This document shows, piece after piece, positions 1-8,070 of a stretch of DNA of 64,000 bases. How positions within the stretch are numbered: position 1 is the stretch's first letter; the number at the start of each line of letters is the position of its first letter. A program made the position numbers and the translations under genes. The notes under the pieces were generated by a model, which saw nothing but the letters and a program-made list of their open reading frames with translations, was not told where the DNA came from and did not search any database. This DNA comes from Bradyrhizobium guangzhouense (GTDB lineage Bacteria; Pseudomonadota; Alphaproteobacteria; Rhizobiales; Xanthobacteraceae): assembly GCF_004114955.1 (NCBI RefSeq), contig NZ_CP030054.1, positions 496,001 to 560,000 of the forward strand, given 5' to 3'.

Positions 1-1170
1 TGCGTCCCAAGCGCCGCCGTATATCTAGGCCCAGGGCCGTTCCTTTCGGGTCCAATCGAAATGAAGTCCGGCACAACACTGTGGCTCGCTGGGGGCGCGA
101 TACTGACGGCTGTAGCCGACCCAAAAGCATACCAAAAGAGCTCGGGAAGCTGTGGCCACATCGATCGGAGCGGTGATGGCTGTCGGCCCCTCATCAGTTT
201 CACGAAGACTAAAGGCGGCGGTCTCTATGGATACGGTACAATAGACGGCGGAGGCGGGACCTTGATGGCGGGCACGGCTGAGACTTGGTGGCAACTGGCC
301 CGTCGTGCACAAAGTGAGGGCGCAAAACAAAACGCGCCTCGATTGATCCAAATGGACCGTGCTGAGGACGTCTCTGTTCATGGCATCACCTTGCGCAACG
401 CAGCAAACTTTCACATTGCGATGAGCCACGTGGAACGTGCTACCATCTGGGCGGTCATCATTGATACACCCGCTGATGCCCGCAATACCGACGGAATAGA
501 CCCAGCCGCAAGCGAGGATGTGACGATAATCCACTCCTTTATCCGCACCGGAGACGACAATATCGCGATCAAGGCTGGCACAAGCGGCCCTGCACGCCAC
601 ATTTCCATTTTAGACAACCAATTCGGCTGGGGGCACGGCATGTCGATTGGTAGCGAACTGAATTCCGGTGTCAGTGACGTGCTGGTTCGCAACCTGACCT
701 TGGACGGCACGACATTTGGTCTGCGCATTAAAAGCGATCCCAGCCGAGGCGGCTTAGTTGAGCGGGTTAATTACGAGAATATATGTATGAGAAATAACAA
801 ATGGCCCATACACTTCGACACGCGCTACGGCCCCTTCGCTGGCAATAACTTGCCACTTTATCAACAGATCGTCCTAAGGCACGTCTATGGGACTGATGGT
901 ACGCTCGTAATGCGAGGCTTTGATCAACAGCATCCGCTCGATATTGCGATGGAAGATGTGCGCTTTTCTCCCCGCGCAACTTGGCAAGTGGAGAATGCAA
1001 CAGTGACCGCGGTCAATGTATTTCCATCTCCGCCAGGTGCCGCCGCTACTCCACATTACGGCGCATCGAACCCGTGCGTAGTTGCCTTCCGCCCGTTCCC
1101 TGAAGCCACCAGTAGCAAAAACGGTGGCATTGAGCGCGACCCTCGGGCCGCAGCTCCAATCGATCGCTGA
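1..1170 (+). CDS. Polygalacturonase (glycoside hydrolase family 28), 5' end outside window
   Basis: Hydrolyses alpha-1,4-galacturonan (pectin backbone), probably secreted to loosen plant cell walls. The reading frame is open from base 1, so the start and any signal peptide lie upstream. The GH28 signature blocks appear in order: NTDGID (nt 484-501), GDDNIAIK (from nt 550) with the paired catalytic aspartates, GHGMSIGSE (from nt 631) and RIKSD (from nt 724), followed by the usual right-handed beta-helix C-terminus. An in-frame ATG at 61 falls inside the conserved LxGPIxMKSxTTLxL block and is therefore not the real start. It converges with the pectin methylesterase, the enzyme that prepares its substrate. 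The family call is secure; exo versus endo mode cannot be told from this. Confidence 0.9.
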   Translation, partial: CVPSAAVYLGPGPFLSGPIEMKSGTTLWLAGGAILTAVADPKAYQKSSGSCGHIDRSGDGCRPLISFTKTKGGGLYGYGTIDGGGGTLMAGTAETWWQLARRAQSEGAKQNAPRLIQMDRAEDVSVHGITLRNAANFHIAMSHVERATIWAVIIDTPADARNTDGIDPAASEDVTIIHSFIRTGDDNIAIKAGTSGPARHISILDNQFGWGHGMSIGSELNSGVSDVLVRNLTLDGTTFGLRIKSDPSRGGLVERVNYENICMRNNKWPIHFDTRYGPFAGNNLPLYQQIVLRHVYGTDGTLVMRGFDQQHPLDIAMEDVRFSPRATWQVENATVTAVNVFPSPPGAAATPHYGASNPCVVAFRPFPEATSSKNGGIERDPRAAAPIDR

Positions 1171-1383
1171 CGATCACAAAGGATTGGCCGGTGTAAAAGC
1201 CGGATTGCATGGTTGCGGTCAGCTTCGTACCCGCCGTGCTTGGTACGCAACTCGCACCAGTGCTTCCTGATACTCACGCTCCCACACAGATGGTCCCAAT
1301 TCGGGCCCGCCAAGACAGCCCGTCTGCAGGCCTGTCGCTAATCGGCACCGGCGCGCTGCTATTGCGGGCACTCCCGCTGCGTT

Positions 1384-2358
1384 CTATCGCGCTTGCGGGA
1401 TCCAGCTCGTATCGTGCGAGAAGAATGTCTGGAGCGACCATTGCATTGCCTCCCGATCGCTTAGCTGGCGCGCATATCTTTCTCTTCCTCTAGGATCGGC
1501 ACCAGTACCGGAGGATCTGTATTCAGCATAGTAGGCGTTCATTAAGCGGCGGCTCTTGCCCGGGTCCCATTCCACCCACCCCTCAGCCATGACCGGCGCA
1601 TTAATCTGCGACGATAAGAAGATCACCGCAGCATAGGGACGCCATGGACGCCCAAGAGCAATGTCGCGCGCGCCCTTGTCGGCTGTCAGCGTGCAATGAT
1701 CAAACACAAAGGCGCTGTCTTCGTCCGGGAAGGCTCTGCTTTGTGCGGTATAGACGACTGCGTGGTTTGCAACACCGTGTAGCTCACATTGCCTAAAGTA
1801 GGCCTTGGCGTTACCAAATATAAAATCGATATGGCCTTCGACGTAGCAGTTTACGAAGAACTGACGACTGGCGTTCCTGTTCGGCCCCTTGTTGACAAAC
1901 AATGTGTCTTGCGCACCAAGTATTCTGACGTTTGCAAAAACATCCTTGTCGCCGGTGACAGAAAGTGCCACTGCCTGAGATGCTGGATTGCCCGAATTGG
2001 CAGAATAGTCGTTCCAAACAGTCAGATTTTCGAGCCGGAAGTTATCGCCCGACGCATCTAAGGTCGCGGAACGGACAGTCCCACCCGCAGTGACGGCGCT
2101 ATCACCGTAGACAATCACCGCTTCATCCGGCCCACCACCGGCGCCCTTGATATTGACATTGGGTTTCGTCACTCTAACCTTTCCGCGATAGGTACCCGGC
2201 GCGACTACTATACTTCCACCAGCCTGAGGTAGCGCGTCTACCGCGTCTTGTATTGACCTATACGCGCCCTTTTCAGATAACGATACCTTCAGTTGCTCGG
2301 CATCGCCTGAGCGAACACTCGCAATCGTTGCCATTAATGCGACGACGCACAACACCAT
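1384..2358 (-). CDS. Pectin methylesterase (carbohydrate esterase family 8), secreted
   Basis: Demethylates pectin, producing the polygalacturonate that the neighbouring GH28 enzyme cleaves. Family motifs are visible: GAQDTLF, GHIDFIFGNAKAYF carrying the catalytic Asp, and LGRPW near the C-terminus. The start at 2358 is chosen because an AGGAGG-like site lies about 12 nt upstream and the next residues (MVLCVVALMATIASVRSGDA) form a typical signal peptide; the open frame extends to 2511, but that extra N-terminus is not hydrophobic. The mature enzyme would be about 305 residues, usual for the family. Probably exported to act on the host wall. A type III or nodulation promoter was looked for and not convincingly found. 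Confidence 0.9.
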   Translation of the reverse strand: MVLCVVALMATIASVRSGDAEQLKVSLSEKGAYRSIQDAVDALPQAGGSIVVAPGTYRGKVRVTKPNVNIKGAGGGPDEAVIVYGDSAVTAGGTVRSATLDASGDNFRLENLTVWNDYSANSGNPASQAVALSVTGDKDVFANVRILGAQDTLFVNKGPNRNASRQFFVNCYVEGHIDFIFGNAKAYFRQCELHGVANHAVVYTAQSRAFPDEDSAFVFDHCTLTADKGARDIALGRPWRPYAAVIFLSSQINAPVMAEGWVEWDPGKSRRLMNAYYAEYRSSGTGADPRGRERYARQLSDREAMQWSLQTFFSHDTSWIPQAR

Positions 2359-2560
2359 CTTCAACTCGATCTCCTCCTGTTTTGGCTTGCGGTGGGGCTT
2401 GATTATCCGCTTGCCTGGAATAGCGCAATGACACTGCTCGCGACCACTCTCCCAACCGGCTGAGCTACTCGTCGAACATGGCCGCGCGTATGTGGCGCAC
2501 TTTAGATTCACGTGACTAGCTAGTCATCTGGAACGCAAGTTCGTCACATTAGTTGATAGC

Positions 2561-2587
2561 TGAACTTCCTCCCGAATGAGTGGACAC
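2561..2587 (+). repeat. Left terminal inverted repeat of the IS3 element
   Basis: Starts TGAACTTCC and ends in the GTGGAC block; it pairs with the repeat at 5057-5083 with one gap and a few mismatches. Confidence 0.65.
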
Positions 2588-2620
2588 CTGTAGTAGGCTC
2601 GTTGAGCCTGGAGGTGTTGA

Positions 2621-2897
2621 ATGGAACGTGCACGACGGTCGTTTACTGAAGAGTACAAGCGCGAGGCGGCAGGATTGGTGGTGTCGAGCGGCCGCTCGAT
2701 CGGGTCGGTCGCCAAGGAGCTCGGTCTGCGCGACTCAGTGCTGCGGCGCTGGGTCGATAAGCTCCGGCGCGAGCCGGCATCGGCGGCGTGGCGCCCCACC
2801 ACGCAGGCGACGCCGATGTCGGCGGACCAGGCTTCGGAACTCGCCTTGCTGCGCCAGGAGAACGAGCGGCTGCGGATGGAACGCGACATTTTAAAAA
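2621..2897 (+). pseudogene. IS3-family transposase OrfA, 3' end displaced by insertion
   Basis: DNA-binding subunit of an IS3 transposase. The N-terminus reads as a helix-turn-helix (RRSFTEEYKREAAGLV then GSVAKELGLRDSVLRRWV), followed by the leucine-zipper-like stretch ending LRQENERLRMERDILK. At the run of six A residues (2892-2897) the frame runs into foreign IS110 sequence and stops at 2932. The missing tail (KSIAIFAGTRT then stop) is found intact at about 4166-4198, after the insert. The A6G run is the usual orfA/orfB slippage site, so the insertion separates the two transposase halves and should abolish the fusion protein. Confidence 0.8.
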
Positions 2898-4165
2898 ACT
2901 GTCCAGCGTCGTGGCGCGCCTGCGCGGGATAGAAACAGCCTTGTGCTATCATTTAGCTCGGAGGGTAGCGGCCGGAGAGTGGTGACGCCGTTTCGACGGC
3001 GATCCCGATTAGGAAGATGACAAATTGGCATAGCCCAGACCCTCCAGCCCATCATCGGACGGAGGAGTTGCGATGCCTAACAGGACAACCGACCGCGGCC
3101 CGGACCTAAAGCTGGTCAACCTCGGCGCGGCCGCTATCGATATCGGATCAAAGATGCACATGGCCGCGGTAAACCCGGCCTGCACCGACAAGCCAGTGCG
3201 TGCATTCGGCACATTCACGCAAGACCTGCATGAACTGGCGGACTGGTTCAAGATGTGCGGCGTGACCAGTGTCGCGATGGAATCCACTGGGGTCTATTGG
3301 ATCCCAGTCTACGAGATCCTAGAACAGCGCGGGTTTGAGGTCATTCTGGTCAACGCGCGGTACGCCAAGATTGTACCTGGCCGTAAAACCGATCTCAGCG
3401 ATGCCGCTTGGTTACGCCAGCTCCACTCCTATGGCCTGTTACGGGGCAGCTTCCGACCCGATGCCGAGATCGCAACGTTGCGAGCCTATCTACGCCAGCG
3501 CGAGCGGCTCGTGGAATATGCTGCCGCCCATATCCAACATATGCAAAAGGCTCTGATGGAGATGAACCTGCAGCTCCATCATGTTGTGTCGGATATCACC
3601 GGCGCGACCGGCATGCGGATTATCCGAGCCATTGTTGCAGGCGAACGCAATCCCGACCTCCTGGCAACCTATCGGGACGTGCGCTGCCACTCATCGATCG
3701 AGACGATCCGCGCAGCGCTCGTAGGCAATGACCGCCACGAACATGTTTTCGCGTTAGCTCAATCACTGGAGCTCTACGACGTTTATCAGGCAAAGATGCT
3801 CGACTGTGATCGCAAGCTCGAAGTCCTGATCAGTGCATTGAACACCAAAGGAGCAAGACCGGTCGGAAACCTAGCCAAGCCGCGCGTAAAGACCAAGCAG
3901 GTCAACATCCCCACCTTCGATGTCAGGACCGCACTGTACGGAGTGCTGGGCGTCGATTGAGGCGGTGACGGCGACGGCTCGCAAGATTGCGGTTTTATTC
4001 TACAACACACTCCGGCACGGCATGAGCTACAAGGATCCTGGCGCCGACCAATATGAGCAGCAATATCGTAGCCGCGTCCTCGCCAACCTACAGCGCCGGG
4101 CGAAATCGCTAGGCTTCGTGTTGCAGGCCCTCCCGGGCGACGCCAATCCGGCTGTTTCTTAGGAA
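2898..4165 (+). mobile_element. Decayed IS110-family element inserted in the IS3 element
   Basis: About 1.27 kb of sequence lies between the two separated halves of the IS3 orfA. It holds an IS110-type transposase missing its central part and a roughly 175-bp non-coding left end (2898-3072). In intact IS110 elements that non-coding end specifies the bridge RNA. The exact ends are uncertain by a few bases because of the A-rich target. Confidence 0.7.
3073..4162 (+). pseudogene. IS110-family transposase, internally deleted and frameshifted
   Basis: The N-terminal RuvC-like DEDD domain is present: AAIDIGSKMHMAAV, VAMESTGVYWIPVYEIL, and NARYAKIVPGRKTDLSDAAWL, with the acidic residues in place. 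The frame stops at 3960 just after VRTALYGVLGVD. A piece in another frame (about 3966-4130: ARKIAVLFYNTLRHGMSYKD, then QYRSRVLANLQRRAKSLGF) is the normal extreme C-terminus of the family. The stretch between, which should carry the serine-containing Tnp domain, is missing. The gene is therefore dead, by deletion rather than point mutation alone. Confidence 0.8.
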
Positions 4166-4195
4166 GTCGATCGCGATCTTTGCCGGAACCCGGAC

Positions 4196-5056
4196 ATGAG
4201 CTTTCGCTTCATCGAGGACCATCGCGACACCTATCCGGTGCGGCTGATGTGCGCCGTGCTCGAGGTCTCGCCGGCCGGCTACTACGCTTGGCGCGACCGC
4301 CCCGTGAGTGAGCGGACAAAATCCCATGCCGCGCTGCTGGCCGAGATACGGCAGGTCCATCAGGACAGCAGCGGCCGCTACGGCAGTCCGCGCGTCCATG
4401 CCGCCCTGCGCAGGCAGGGACGCAGCGCCAGCCGCGGCCGGATCGAGCGGACGATGCGCCGGCATGGCATCCGCGCCATCACCGCAAAGCCACGCCGTGT
4501 GCGCACCACCGACAGCCATCACGACCTGCCGGTCGCACCGAACCTGATCGCGCGCGACTTCACGGCGGAAGCCCCGAACCGGGTCTGGCTCGGCGACATC
4601 ACCTACATCCCGACCGCCGAGGGATGGCTTTATCTGGCCGCCGTCATGGATCTGTTCAGCCGAAAGATCGTCCGCTGGGCCATGCGCGATCACATGCACG
4701 TCGAGCTCGCCTCCGCAGCCCTGACGATGGCAATCCGGGAGCGGCGGCCGCAGGCCGGATTGATCTGCCACACCGACCGGGGTGTGCAGTACGCTTCGCA
4801 CGCTTATCGCAGCACCCTTATGGAGGCCGGCATGACGGCATCAATGAGCCGCAGGGCCGATTGCTACGACAACGCCCCGATGGAAAGCTTCTTCCATACC
4901 CTGAAGACCGAGCTCGTCCATCATCGCAACTACAAGACCCGCGCCGAAGCTCAACGCGATATCTTCGCCTTCATCGAGGGATTCTATAACCGGACAAGGC
5001 TCCATTCCGCACTCGGATATATCCCCCCGATCGAGATGGAGCTAAAAGCCGCTTAA
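4196..5056 (+). CDS. IS3-family transposase OrfB (DDE integrase)
   Basis: Catalytic half of the IS3 transposase, 286 residues, uninterrupted. An HTH_21-type N-terminus (SFRFIEDHRDTYPVRLMCAV) leads into an rve integrase core with the DDE triad readable at VWLGDITYIP, CHTDRGVQYAS and NAPMESFFHTLK. The ATG at 4196 overlaps the stop of the displaced orfA tail. In intact IS3 elements OrfB is made mainly as an OrfAB fusion by frameshifting; here the IS110 insertion separates it from OrfA, so activity in cis is unlikely. Confidence 0.85.
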   Translation: MSFRFIEDHRDTYPVRLMCAVLEVSPAGYYAWRDRPVSERTKSHAALLAEIRQVHQDSSGRYGSPRVHAALRRQGRSASRGRIERTMRRHGIRAITAKPRRVRTTDSHHDLPVAPNLIARDFTAEAPNRVWLGDITYIPTAEGWLYLAAVMDLFSRKIVRWAMRDHMHVELASAALTMAIRERRPQAGLICHTDRGVQYASHAYRSTLMEAGMTASMSRRADCYDNAPMESFFHTLKTELVHHRNYKTRAEAQRDIFAFIEGFYNRTRLHSALGYIPPIEMELKAA

Positions 5057-5083
5057 CCCGTCCACTTTATCGGGGGAAGATCA
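5057..5083 (-). repeat. Right terminal inverted repeat of the IS3 element
   Basis: Read inward it begins TGATCTTCCCCCGATAAAG then GTGGAC, matching the left repeat at 2561-2587. It lies directly after the orfB stop, as is usual in IS3 elements. Confidence 0.65.
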
Positions 5084-6524
5084 GATCCAGGTCAATGTGT
5101 TGGGCGCCGAACGTCGGCGGGATAGAGTTACTTCGAGTAGGTCTGCCCGGTCGAGGAAATCTTGCAGGCCGGGGAGAGGGTCTGCGGCATCATGCGGCTG
5201 GGATGGCTCATAGGTTCTGTTCACATGGTGTCGGATAACGCCCTATCGATCAGGACGGCGCAAATGACTTACATGCTAGCAGGCATCGGCTGGCGGAGTT
5301 CCACATTGAGTTAGCAGCCGCAGAGCGCAGGCTGAGCGCGGACTCTGTCGCTTCTTGCATTTTGGTGAATCCCACCGCGTCCAATTGCTTATTCACTGCG
5401 TCGCACAAATGTAGATCGCGACGCTGTTCGGGATCCCGTTCCCACCCCGAAAGCGGCGCTGGCAGCCGAGCGTGCGAAGGTTTGGCGATCGGCGCTGAGC
5501 CGTTCGCTGTGGCCTACGCCCAACAGCTACCTTACGGAAGAATGTCGGAACCAAAAGAACTCGAGCCATTTTCTGCGGCCACCACAATGTCTGAAGATCC
5601 TCGGCATTCATTCAGTTCCCGAGAACTGCCGGGCGCCGGGCCGGCCTTAGCGAGGCACCTATGTTGTATGCCGCATGAGAGCTCAAGCCCGCCGAACTCC
5701 CTGGGAAGCAGCGATCATCACTGCAGGATCGATGCGCCTTTGAAGACTGCTCAGAGACGTTCGGCGGATTTTGCCGGCGCGACGATCACGATGTTCGCGC
5801 GCCGGGGACCTTCAGATTGCCGATTGCAAGACACAATCGGTGGCTTGATCGGCGCAATAGCAAAATGGCAGCTCCTGGCTCGACGAACCCACGGCTTGAC
5901 ATCTGTACTACTAGCGCCACTCTTTCCGCTCGCTGGCCTCCGGCCCAAAGCAGCTTTTTTAATAGACAACTGTGAGACCTTCTCACTTATGATCAAAACG
6001 CCGATTGGCCATTCCACGCCCACGCGTCGAGCCTATCTAGCCGTCACTTGCACATGAACTTCGCCTCCAGCCGAGCTCTCAATGATTGCGCTTCAAAAGC
6101 ACAAGGCCATAGCGGTCGGCCGGCTTGTCCGCAAGTCAGCGGCAACAACATCTTTGTGCAGCAGGAGACGGCCGTGATGCCAAGACATACACAACTACCA
6201 GGAACGAAGGCGGACACCCGATGGCATCGATGACGGTGCGTCGGGACGCTGCGGAGAAACTCTCTCGCTCGTGTCCTCGGGCGTCCTGTAGCGACCGCTG
6301 CGGCGCCGGGTACGCCAGCGTGACCCGAATCGGCGCTTACCAGTAAGCTGACAGGATCATACCCAATGAGCGCCGGTTTTCAGTTTCATGTAGCGGCCGT
6401 GCCGTGCCGTCTAGACGCCGTTCTGTTCAAGCGGGATCTGTCGACGAGCCTCGCTTGTTGGAGTGTGATGACGCGGCACGCCACGCTCCGAATCAAAGCG
6501 GCCCGCCTCGTCCTACACTCTACA
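5084..6524. other. Spacer of 1.4 kb without a recognisable gene
   Basis: Open frames exist (for example 5362-6057 on the plus strand) but their translations have no recognisable motif, no good ribosome binding site and biased composition on both strands. I read this as decayed island DNA between the IS3 element and the fixR control region. Confidence 0.5.
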
Positions 6525-6540
6525 TGTCGCGTAAGCGACA
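6525..6540 (+). promoter_or_regulatory. Upstream activator site for fixR (palindrome TGTCGC-GTAA-GCGACA)
   Basis: A perfect inverted repeat of six bases separated by four, which also fits the NifA-type TGT-N10-ACA rule. Its centre lies about 72 bp upstream of the start site inferred from the -24/-12 element at 6580. The B. japonicum fixR-nifA operon has an essential upstream site centred near -68 that binds RegR. Position and symmetry suggest the same role; RegR versus NifA binding cannot be decided from sequence. Confidence 0.6.
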
Positions 6541-6579
6541 TCGAGCCGCGCACATCGCGACTACCGGCCAGGAGACGCG

Positions 6580-6595
6580 TGGCCCGGGTCCTGCA
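6580..6595 (+). promoter_or_regulatory. Probable sigma-54 (-24/-12) promoter of fixR
   Basis: TGGCCCGGGTCCTGCA: the GG (6581-6582) and GC (6593-6594) doublets are separated by ten bases as RpoN requires. There is one mismatch in each half of the consensus TGGCACG-N4-TTGC. It lies 58 bp before the fixR start codon. Confidence 0.6.
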
Positions 6596-6652
6596 GGGCC
6601 ACCTGCTAGCATCATTAGAGTGCGCCCGCCGAGGCGCTATCAGGAGCTTCGC

Positions 6653-7483
6653 GTGACCCTCAATCTGCTGGACCGCCAAAATGTAACAGATGGCGCGCCA
6701 GCGCCCGCCGCGTGCCCATCTAGCAATAAGCGGCGCACTCAAAATGCCGAGGGGAAGACGCTCGTATTGACTGGTGCTTCCCGCGGTATAGGCCACGCGA
6801 CCGGCAAATTGTTTTCGGCAGCTGGATGGCGGATCATCACGTGTTCTCGGCAGCCATTCGAGGGTAGCCGTTGTCCTTGGGAAGCAGGATTGGACAACCA
6901 TATTCAAGCCGAACTTAGCGACTCTCGAGCGTTGCAGCACGCGATCGCGGAGATCAAGGAGCGGCTCAATGGCGGCCCTCTGCATGCGCTTATCAACAAT
7001 GCGGGCATTTCCCCGAAGGCCGCTGACGGCACCCGATTAAATTCGCTGAACACTCCGGTCGACACCTGGAAGAGCGTGTTCCATGTCAATTTGCTCGCAC
7101 CCATCATGTTCTCGCAGGGGCTCTTCCATCAGCTAACGCTCGCTTCTGGTGCAATCGTGAACGTCACCTCGATCGCCGGATCGAGAGTGCATCCGTATGC
7201 CGGTACTGCCTATGCGACATCAAAGGCGGCACTTTCGTGCTTGACCCGCGAGATGGCGCATGACTATGCGCCTTACGGGATTCGCGTCAATGCTATTGCA
7301 CCAGGCGAGATCAAGACAGACATTCTGTCGCCGGAGACAGAAACCAATTTGATCCCAACTATCCCGATGCACCGGGTCGGAACACCGGACGAGGTCGCGA
7401 AGGTTATCTTCTTCCTTTGCTCGGAGGCTGCCAGCTATGTCACAGGTGCCGAAGTGCCTGCAAATGGAGGGCAGCATGTGTGA
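6653..7483 (+). CDS. fixR: FixR, short-chain dehydrogenase/reductase family protein
   Basis: A 276-residue SDR protein of the kind co-transcribed with nifA in B. japonicum; its biochemical role is not established. The cofactor site TGASRGIGHA, the structural NNAGIS block and the catalytic Y-x3-K (AYATSKAALS) are all present, and the C-terminus ends in the usual GGQHV. The GTG at 6653 is chosen because AGGAG lies six bases upstream and the length then matches known FixR; the frame stays open back to 6404. nifA does not follow: the next gene is nifD after 587 bp. Its own control region (6525-6595) appears intact. Confidence 0.82.
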   Translation: MTLNLLDRQNVTDGAPAPAACPSSNKRRTQNAEGKTLVLTGASRGIGHATGKLFSAAGWRIITCSRQPFEGSRCPWEAGLDNHIQAELSDSRALQHAIAEIKERLNGGPLHALINNAGISPKAADGTRLNSLNTPVDTWKSVFHVNLLAPIMFSQGLFHQLTLASGAIVNVTSIAGSRVHPYAGTAYATSKAALSCLTREMAHDYAPYGIRVNAIAPGEIKTDILSPETETNLIPTIPMHRVGTPDEVAKVIFFLCSEAASYVTGAEVPANGGQHV

Positions 7484-7843
7484 TCAGACACCAAGAAGAG
7501 TTACTCACGCGCGATCGATTAATTGGCAGCTCCCGCATGGAGCGTTGAGCGCTCGCGTTACTCCCGACTAGCAATTCCTGATTCCGCAGTTTCGATCCAA
7601 CGGCCACGCCGTACGAGCCAGGATAGCGCCGTTGCTCGCACGCCGCGGCGCGACCGCGATGGCACGCCTCTCGCCTGAGAGATACCACGTTTTGGCCCAC
7701 GTTCCATTCCGGCCGCAGGAACATTTTTTATGAGCTGCCACATAGACGCTAGCCCCGATGCCCAAGGGGCGGCGGCCAGAAGGTGAAATTTATTAAGCGC
7801 GGCCTTTATAAAACAAGTCCCGCTAATATGGCTCGACGGGGCA
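7484..7843. other. Spacer between fixR and the nifD control region
   Basis: This is where nifA follows fixR in B. japonicum. I searched the three forward frames for NifA features (AAA+ GESGTGKE, the C-terminal Fis-type helix-turn-helix) and found none. A short minus-strand frame has no recognisable motif. Confidence 0.5.
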
Positions 7844-7859
7844 TGTCACATTTCGAACA
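7844..7859 (+). promoter_or_regulatory. NifA upstream activator sequence of nifD
   Basis: TGT-CACATTTCGA-ACA, an exact TGT-N10-ACA box, about 100 bp upstream of the -24/-12 element at 7960. That is normal spacing for NifA acting by DNA looping. Confidence 0.75.
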
Positions 7860-7959
7860 ATGCTACGAGTAAGAACATATCAGCACGCGGCTACGTCCAC
7901 TTTGCGACAATCGGGTGCATCGACGCTGTCTGCCTCCGACCTTTTTCCTTCCTATCCGT

Positions 7960-7975
7960 CGGCACACTTGTTGCA
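7960..7975 (+). promoter_or_regulatory. Sigma-54 promoter of the nifDKENX operon
   Basis: CGGCACACTTGTTGCA has GG (7961-7962) and GC (7973-7974) ten bases apart and a perfect TTGCA -12 half. The nifD start codon lies 96 bp downstream. Confidence 0.82.
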
Positions 7976-8070
7976 AACGCCTTCTAATGCAGCCTCGCGT
8001 TAATAGATCGCCAGAAGCGCGCGCCGCGCAAGGCGCCCGATCGTTCAAGCACCGCATCCGAGGAATTCGT

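Larger units (their letters stand above)
2561..5083 (+). mobile_element. IS3-family insertion sequence, interrupted by an IS110-family element
   Basis: Imperfect terminal inverted repeats bound the element: the left end begins TGAACTTCCTCCCGAATGAG and the right end, read inward on the other strand, begins TGATCTTCCCCCGATAAAG; both continue to GTGGAC. Inside are orfA (HTH and leucine zipper) and orfB (DDE integrase). Removing the IS110 insert (about 2898-4165) gives a normal IS3 length near 1.25 kb. No matching short target duplication was seen at the flanks. Confidence 0.8.

Noticed and set aside
2480..2560. Possible type III secretion (tts) box upstream of the pectin methylesterase
   Set aside because: A TTCAGCTATCAACT stretch vaguely resembles the start of the consensus, but the second half is absent and it partly overlaps the IS3 left end.
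5362..6057. 231-codon plus-strand open frame between the IS3 element and fixR
   Set aside because: No recognisable motif, no ribosome binding site, and overlapping minus-strand frames of similar quality; it reads as chance openness of high-GC DNA.
7484..8070. Possible nifA remnant between fixR and nifD
   Set aside because: Searched by eye for the AAA+ Walker motifs and the C-terminal helix-turn-helix of NifA; nothing matched in any frame.
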